A DNA stretch of 34,456 bases. It comes from Rhodospirillales bacterium (GTDB lineage Bacteria > Pseudomonadota > Alphaproteobacteria > Rhodospirillales > Casp-alpha2). The notes under the pieces are model-generated. The model was given only the letters and a program-made list of their open reading frames with translations, was not told the origin of the DNA and searched no databases. How positions within the stretch are numbered: the stretch's first letter is position 1; each line of letters opens with the position of its first letter. Shown here piece after piece: positions 25,305 through 32,500 of this stretch. The position numbers and the translations under genes were made by a program. The DNA is taken from the NCBI GenBank assembly GCA_013203595.1, contig JABMNT010000039.1:1-34456 (forward strand). Direction: 5' to 3'.

Positions 25305-25682
25305 TCAGGAATCTGCCAGTTCAAGCAAAATCGAATCACCGTCCCTTACCCGCTTGAGCGTGCGGACATCCTCAGTGGCATCACCCCATATATTTGCCGG
25401 TGACGCCAGTCGAATTTCATCGCCCCGGGACGCCGGCGTTGGACCAAAACCGATGGCAATGCAATTGCCTGCCAACCAGAATGCCAATTCGCCAGCATTG
25501 ATTAAATCTGTTGCATCGGCCTCGCCGGAAGATAAAACGGGCGTATCAAAATAAACTTCATCGCCCCATGTCCGCGCTGATGCCCGAAAGGGCAGGGCGT
25601 CGATGATGGCCTGGGCTGTCGGTGTGTTGCGGGGTTTGACGGTCAGGGTGACAGGACCGGCGGTGATTTTAACATTTGCCAT
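25305..25682 (-). CDS. Cyclophilin-like fold protein (DUF369/PF04126-type)
   Basis: The product has about 125 residues. It aligns by eye with the cyclophilin-like family: KITAGPVTLTVKPRNTPTAQAIIDALPF at the N-terminus (positions about 25593-25676), then TWGDEVYFDTPV, AGELAFWLAGNCIAIGFGPTPAS, RGDEIRLASPANIWGDA and LKRVRDGDSILLEL. The fold is that of cyclophilin, but isomerase activity is generally not shown for this family and its function is unknown. I prefer the ATG at 25682 because an AGG lies 9 bases upstream; an ATG six codons earlier (25700) is possible. It sits between a 2OG oxygenase (35 bases) and an O-methyltransferase. Confidence 0.85.
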   Translation of the reverse strand: MANVKITAGPVTLTVKPRNTPTAQAIIDALPFRASARTWGDEVYFDTPVLSSGEADATDLINAGELAFWLAGNCIAIGFGPTPASRGDEIRLASPANIWGDATEDVRTLKRVRDGDSILLELADS

Positions 25683-25717
25683 GGGAGGGGGCCTTTCCAT
25701 TTGTTGGTTGCTGAGAA

Positions 25718-26317
25718 TTAGACAAAGGGTGGCCCCAAAAACCAGCTGACCAGTGAACGCCGCTGCCCGGCGGTGATTTCATTGACCCGGTGATAGAGAT
25801 GGGACGGAAAGATGATTGCAGTTCCCCGGGGCCGGGCATTGGTAAGCATTTTCAGTCTTTTTTCCGGTAAATCCGGGGCCGTGTGCGGGTCTTCAATCAT
25901 AAAATCGCCGCCTTCATAATCGCTGCCGTCGGACAAGTGTATGGACATACTGATCTTGCGCAGCATGCCGGGCCAGCGGGAATCGTCAGGATAGGGGTTT
26001 CGGCGTTGATCCGCATGCCAGGTATAATACTGGCCCGGGCCATAGGACGTATATTGCATCGGTTCAGCTTTTGTGATCTTCCATTTCCAGTATAAGGCGT
26101 TGGTTTGATGGATGAAATCAGTCAATTGTTCGAACAGCCAGGCGTTTTCCGGAATCTCCGACAACCACGATACGGTCGAATCCCGGAGGTTGTTTTTCGG
26201 ATCACTGGCGACCTCCGCTTTCATCGGTGTGGCAGCTTCACCCATCCTTATGACAGCATCACAAAATTCATCAGAAAAATGCTTTTCGAAGACGCAAAAC
26301 GGATATTGCAGGCGCAC
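25718..26317 (-). CDS. 2OG-Fe(II) oxygenase (prolyl-4-hydroxylase-like)
   Basis: This non-haem iron, 2-oxoglutarate-dependent dioxygenase has 199 residues. The iron triad is complete: His101 and Asp103 in YYTWHADQR and His176 in SHLYHRVNEI, with Arg187 in QRRSLVSWFLG to bind 2-oxoglutarate. SIHLSDGSDYEGGDFMIED is the usual core strand of P4Hc/PKHD-type enzymes, which hydroxylate peptides or small molecules. The start at 26317 is GTG preceded by GGGGAA about 10 bases upstream. It is the first gene of a minus-strand trio and is divergent from the giant repeat protein, with 264 bases between them. The substrate is unknown. Confidence 0.9.
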   Translation of the reverse strand: MRLQYPFCVFEKHFSDEFCDAVIRMGEAATPMKAEVASDPKNNLRDSTVSWLSEIPENAWLFEQLTDFIHQTNALYWKWKITKAEPMQYTSYGPGQYYTWHADQRRNPYPDDSRWPGMLRKISMSIHLSDGSDYEGGDFMIEDPHTAPDLPEKRLKMLTNARPRGTAIIFPSHLYHRVNEITAGQRRSLVSWFLGPPFV

Positions 26318-26469
26318 AGCGACTCGTTCCCCAATTGACAGTTAATTTTTGCGTATTCTAGCCATTTAAACGGTTTTGTCCTTTAATAATTTAAGCGCAG
26401 CAAGATGAGCTTATCTGCGGTATTTGCTGAATTTAAATGACTTCATTGGCACCAGGTCTAACATGCCCT

Positions 26470-26492
26470 ACGCGGCGCGATTCTGCGCGCGT
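26470..26492. promoter_or_regulatory. GC-rich inverted repeat in giant-gene leader
   Basis: ACGCGGCGC and GCGCGCGT pair around GATTCT with one bulged G. It lies about 90 bases before the ATG of the giant gene. No T-tract follows, so a classical terminator is unlikely; a leader-RNA structure or operator is possible. Confidence 0.3.
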
Positions 26493-26533
26493 GAATACGT
26501 TGTAACTGCCTATCGGTTGCCACTCATTTTCCG

Positions 26534-26567
26534 ACCCGTTTTTTAAATGTGTTCGCATTTGACGGGT
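26534..26567. promoter_or_regulatory. Two-tier inverted repeat just before giant-gene ribosome site
   Basis: The outer arms ACCCGT (26534-26539) and ACGGGT (26562-26567) enclose the inner arms AAATG (26545-26549) and CATTT (26556-26560) with a 6-base loop. The GAGG ribosome site (26572-26575) and ATG (26582) follow directly. The hairpin could affect translation initiation of the giant protein. Confidence 0.35.
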
Positions 26568-26581
26568 AAACGAGGTTCATC

Positions 26582-29500
26582 ATGGCTGAAGAAATTGTAA
26601 ACGAAGACGATCTGGTTGAAGAAGAGGACGAGGATGTACGGGAATCCGATGATCGTCAAAATCTTGATGACCTGACTGTCCTCAATGAAGAAGCCGATGA
26701 ACTGGATGATCCGGAAGGCTTGCAGCAGGACGATGACCAGTCCGACTGGGAAGAGCCGGTCGCCAGCAACTCCTTGTCGGTGATTCACACCGGAAGCGCG
26801 CCGACCGACGCCGAACTGCTGGCCAATCTTGCACCTGAAGGTGAAGCCATTGTTCGGGATGGAGAAATCGTTCCCGGCGATGAAACCGCCGGACAGCCGC
26901 TGCCGGAAGTGGACGCGCCAGACAGCGAAATTCCAAATCCACAACCCGCAGAAACGGCGGCAGCCCCGGATAATGACCCGCCACCACCACCGGCCAGCGC
27001 CGATGATGCGCCGCCACCCGTCGAACCACAGCAACAGGAAGAGGCGGTGCGTGAACCGGTGGCTGACCCGGAACCTGAAATCGCACAAACGGCTCCTGCA
27101 TCGGCTGCACCGGTTCCGCCAACCGTCACCGAGCCCCGGATTGTCATTGATCCGCCTGATGATGACCCGGTAGCGGTTGATCCCGACGTCGAGGCAACGG
27201 ATGCCAGCGGTAGTGAAGATACGGCTATCCCGTTGGATATAGAACCTGCCGGTGCGACGGAAATTGTCATCAGCGATGTGCCGACGGGGGCCACGCTTTC
27301 CGCCGGTAGAGATAACGGGGATGGCACCTGGTCACTCACCGATACCGAGCTTGAAGGGCTGACGATCACACCACCCGCAGATTCTGATGCGGATTTCACC
27401 CTGTCGGTAACAGCCGATGGTGTCACCGTGCCGCTGGAAGTTACGGTAGATGCGGTTGCCGATGCGCCGACGGCAGACGCGGAAAGCGTATCCGGTCAGG
27501 AAAGCACGGCCATCGATCTGGACCTGAGTGCGGCACTGACTGATATTGATGGCTCGGAATCCCTGTCTGTGACAATTTCCGGTGTGCCGGAGGGGGCGAC
27601 CTTAAGTGCCGGTGTTAATAATGGCGACGGGACCTGGACTGTTGAATCGGGCGCCCTTGGCACTTTGTCTCTTACACCGGTTGCCGGGTTTGCCGGCGAC
27701 ATCGCGTTGACGTTGTCGTCCACATCGACGGAAGCCGATGGCGGTGATTCGGCGACTACAGAAGTTCCCTTTACGGTTACAGTCAGAGAATCGGTTGATG
27801 CAGAAAACGCAACAACCCTGGAAGACACGGCTGTCGCTCTGTCCATCGATCCCGGGGATTCCACTGAAATTGTAATCGGCAATGTTCCGACCGGAGCTGT
27901 TTTAAGCGCCGGGATTGACAATGGCGATGGGACATGGACGCTGACGGCGGATCAGGTTGCTGGAGTCACAATCACGCCACCGGCAAACTCTGACGTGGAT
28001 TTTACATTGTCCGTGACAGCGGATGGTGTTTCAGAGGATTTGGTTGTCACCGTTGATGCGGTGGCTGACGCCCCGACGGCTACTGCTGAAAACGTATCCG
28101 GTGTCGAAGACACAGCTATTGAACTCAATTTGGGGGCTGTTTTAACAGATACGGATTTATCGGAAACGCTTTCCGTATCCATCACCGGAGTCCCGGATGG
28201 CGCCGTTCTGTCGGCGGGTGTCGATAACGGAGATGGTACCTGGACGGTTGATGCGTCGAATCTGGCCGGACTGACCCTCACGCCGCCGACGGATTTCTAT
28301 GGCGAAATTCCGCTTGGGATAAGGGCAACCTCGACGGAAGCGGACGGTGGCGATACGGCAACCACGGAAGCGTCGTTTACGGTTACGGTCGCTTCCGATG
28401 GCGATTTTGGTATTTCCGATGCGGAAGGGCTTGAAGACAGTGCCATTCCCCTGGACATCGACATCAGCGAAGCCATCGCGGCGGGACTGGAAACCGATAT
28501 TACAATCAGCAACGTGCCGACAGGGGCCACACTCAGTGCCGGTATCGATAACGGCGATGGAACCTGGACCGTGCCGGTTGCCGGTGTTGATGGCTTAACC
28601 ATAACCCCGCCAGCGGATTCCGATGTTGATTTCACCTTGTCAGTAACTGTAGGCGATTTCAGCCTTGATCTTGACGTGGTGGTGAATGCCGACGCCGATG
28701 CGCCAACCGTTGAGGCGACAGATGTAACGGGCCTGGAAGACACGGCGATTGCGCTCGATTTGGGCACTGCGCTTACGGATATCGATGGCTCGGAGTCCCT
28801 GTCGGTGACAATTTCGGGGATGCCTGAGGGCGCCACGTTAAGCGCCGGGGTCAATAACAATGACGGAACCTGGACGATTGATGCGGGAGATCTGGCGACG
28901 CTGACGCTGACGCCTCCGGCTGACTTCGCCGGGGATATTCCCTTAACCCTGTCTTCGACGTCGACCGAAGCAGATGGTGGCGATGCAGAGACAACGGAAA
29001 TTCCGTTCACGGTTAGCGTTTCCGGTGTTGTTGATGCCGAAGATGCAGAGACCCTCGAAGATACAGCCGTTGCCATCACCATTGATCCGGGCGAAGGCAC
29101 CGAAGTGGTGATCAGCGATGTTCCCGACGGCGCGGTGCTGTCTGCCGGGGTTAACAACAATGATGGCTCCTGGACGGTTCAGGCCACCGACCTTGACGGC
29201 TTGACGATCACCCCACCGGCAAACTCCGATGCCGATTTTACGCTGACCGTAACCGCGGACGGCCATACAGATACCATGGATGTGGCGGTGGCAGCTGTTG
29301 CCGATACGCCTACGGCTGCCGGTTCCGATGAATTTGGCGCCCTGGGCAGTCCGGTACCGCTTGATTTAAGTGCAGGGTTGACCGACATCGATGGCTCGGA
29401 AACCCTTTCCATTCAGTTGTCGGGTATTCCGGCGGGTTCCGTTATCACGGTTGATGGGCAGGAAGTGCCCGTCACCGATGGTGCGGTAACATTGACAGCG

Positions 29501-32500
29501 GATCAGTTGGCGGATGTTTCGATTATACCCGTCGAGGGATTTATCGGCAATTTTGATCTGACCCTGACATCGACGGCGACGGATACGGACCAGGACACTG
29601 GCCTGACCGACGTGGCGAGCCAAAACGCGACGTTCACCATTCAAATTGATGACATGGGTGACTTTACGGTCACCAATGCTGCCGGTATTGAAGACAAGGC
29701 TATTTCCCTGACCATTGACGCTGGCAACGCGCCTTCGGTTGAAATTTCCGGACTACCTGCGGGTGCGGAACTGAGTGCCGGCACATTGGTCAGTACCGAC
29801 CCGGATACGGGCGCGCAGACGTGGACCGTCGACGCCGCCGATCTCGATGGTCTGACAGTAACGCCGCCGGCGAATTCGGATATGGACTTCACGCTCCAGG
29901 TCAAGGCAGGCGACGTTACCCAAAACATGGACGTCAGGGTTGATGCGGTCGCTGATGCGCCCGAGCTCAATCTGACCAGTTCCATAGGGGATGAAGATAC
30001 ATCGATTCCGCTGAGTATCTCGCAGGCCTTGCCTGATGGTATTGCGACATCGCTCACTGACGGTGACGGTAGCGAGACGTTAAGCATTTCCGTTCAGGGA
30101 ATGCCGGACGGGTCGACTCTGACCTATGTGGATGGCGCTGGCCAAACCCAATCCATCGAGATCGTCCATAATGATGACAGCGGTGTTAATTCGGCGGCGC
30201 TTACGCCGGAGCAACTGAACGGTCTGGCGATCACCCCGCCCGCCGACTATTACGGCGACATGACCCTGCAGGTCACCTCAACGGCGACGGAAGTGAACCC
30301 GACCCAGGCCGGTGACGAAGGCGCGATCGCTTCTGAACTGGGCATTGTTGCCCAACCGACTGCGACCAATGTTGCGTCCTTCGGGGTCACCGTCCGGCCG
30401 ATGGCAGACAACCCTGAATTGACCATGGATAACGTCTCCGGGTCGGAAGAAACCGCGATTTCCCTAAATATTGAAGCCAATATGGGGGGATCAACCGTCG
30501 ACCTTCAATCCGTGCAGATCTTCGGCATTGAGCCGGGATCAACACTCAATTATGTGGATAGCGCCGGCGAAACCCAGGTCATTACGTTCTCTGGAACCTC
30601 TGCTGAACTGACGCCTGAGCAATTGAACGGCCTGACGCTGACTCCGCCGGAAGACTTTAATGGCGATTTCACGCTGACTGTTTCAGCCAATTCGGCCGAT
30701 GGTGGCGTCGCCGTTCAGCAGATGAATGTCGACGTGGCTGCCATAAGTGATCTGAATATTGTAGACACGCAAGCCACCGGGGATGAAGACACGGCCATCG
30801 CCCTCAACATTACAGCCGCCGCTGATGAAACGGTGACCATTGCCGATGTACCGGAAGGGGCTATCCTTTCAGCCGGTTTGGATAATGGCGATGGCAGCTG
30901 GACCCTGACTGCTGCAGAGCTGAACGGTCTGACCATCACGCCGCCGGAAAACTCCGACGTTGACTTTGACCTGTCGGTTTATGCCGGCGCTGTTGACGGA
31001 ACACCGGACGGGACAATTTCTGTTTCTGTCGACGCCGTTGCCGATGTGCCTAGCCTTGATTTGACGGCAGCGGCGGGTGCGGAAGATACCGCCATCGCGC
31101 TCGATATCGATACCGGTCTTGGCGATACCGACGGCTCTGAAACCCTGTCCATTGCGATCAGTGATATCCCCGTCGGCTCCGTGCTCAATTATGTGGATGA
31201 GGCCGGTGCTATCCAGTCCATTTCCATTGATGGCACCAGTGCGACCTTGAATGCGCAACAACTGAACGGCCTGACTATCACGCCGCCCCTTGATTTCAAC
31301 GCGCCCTTTAACCTGTCGGTTTCCGCGACCGCGACCGAGGCCGATGGCGGCAGCTTTGAGGTGACGTCCGGCACCATGACAGTGGATGTCACAGGTGTTG
31401 CCGATCAAGCCGAAGTCCTTGCCGCCGACGCTGCCGGTCTGGAAGACGGTACCATTCCCCTGAACATTGGCGCATCCGGTAATGACGACATATCTTCCAT
31501 CACCATTGCCGGCGTGCCGGCGGGTGCCGAACTGAGTGCCGGAACGGATAATGGGGACGGCAGTTGGACACTGGCTCCGGATGATCTTGCCGGACTGACC
31601 ATCCGACCGGCCGAAAATTCCGACGCGGACTTTACCCTGAGTGTCTCGGCAACAACCGTTGACGGTGAAGATAGCATAACCAGTGCGCCCGTTTCCCTGG
31701 ACGTCAGCGTTGCCGCCGATGCGGATATGCCGACCCTGGATTTGTCGTTGTCTACTGGTCTCGAAGACACGGCCATTGCCCTGGAAATTGATGCAGGCCT
31801 GACCGATACTGATGGTTCCGAAAGCCTGAGCATTACCATTGCTGATATTCCCGCAGGCGCCACTCTCAACTATGTTGACACGAACGGCATTACCCAGGGA
31901 GTTACCGTCACAAATGGCTCTGCCAGCCTGAATGCGGAGCAACTGAACGGGCTGACAATCACGCCTGCTGACAACTTTGACGGCTCTTTCGATCTTACAG
32001 TATCGGCGACCTCGACGGAAGCGGACGGGGGTGATTTTGAAGTCACGTCTGGCACCCTGACGGTTGATGTGGCTGCGGTTGCCGATGACGCGGTTATCGG
32101 CGCCCAGGAAGCCTTCGGCACGGAAGACCAGCCGATTGCCCTGGCCATCAATGCCACATCTGATGATGATATTACGTCGGTGGTTATTTCCGGTGTTCCC
32201 GATGGCGCGCTTCTCAGTGCCGGCACGGATAACGGAGACGGGACCTGGACCTTGAGTGAAGGTGATCTGGCCGGCCTGACTGTTACCCCACCCGCCGACT
32301 CAAACGTCGATTTCCAGCTTTCCGTCGCCGTCACCACCGAGGACGGAACTGCCAGCACCACCACGACCGGCACCCTGGACGTTAATGTGACCGGTGACGC
32401 CGACGCCCCGTCGCTCAATCTGTTTACCGCCTCGGGCGATGAAGATGCGGCCATTCCCCTGCAGATCAACACCGGTCTTACGGATACGGATGGTTCGGAA

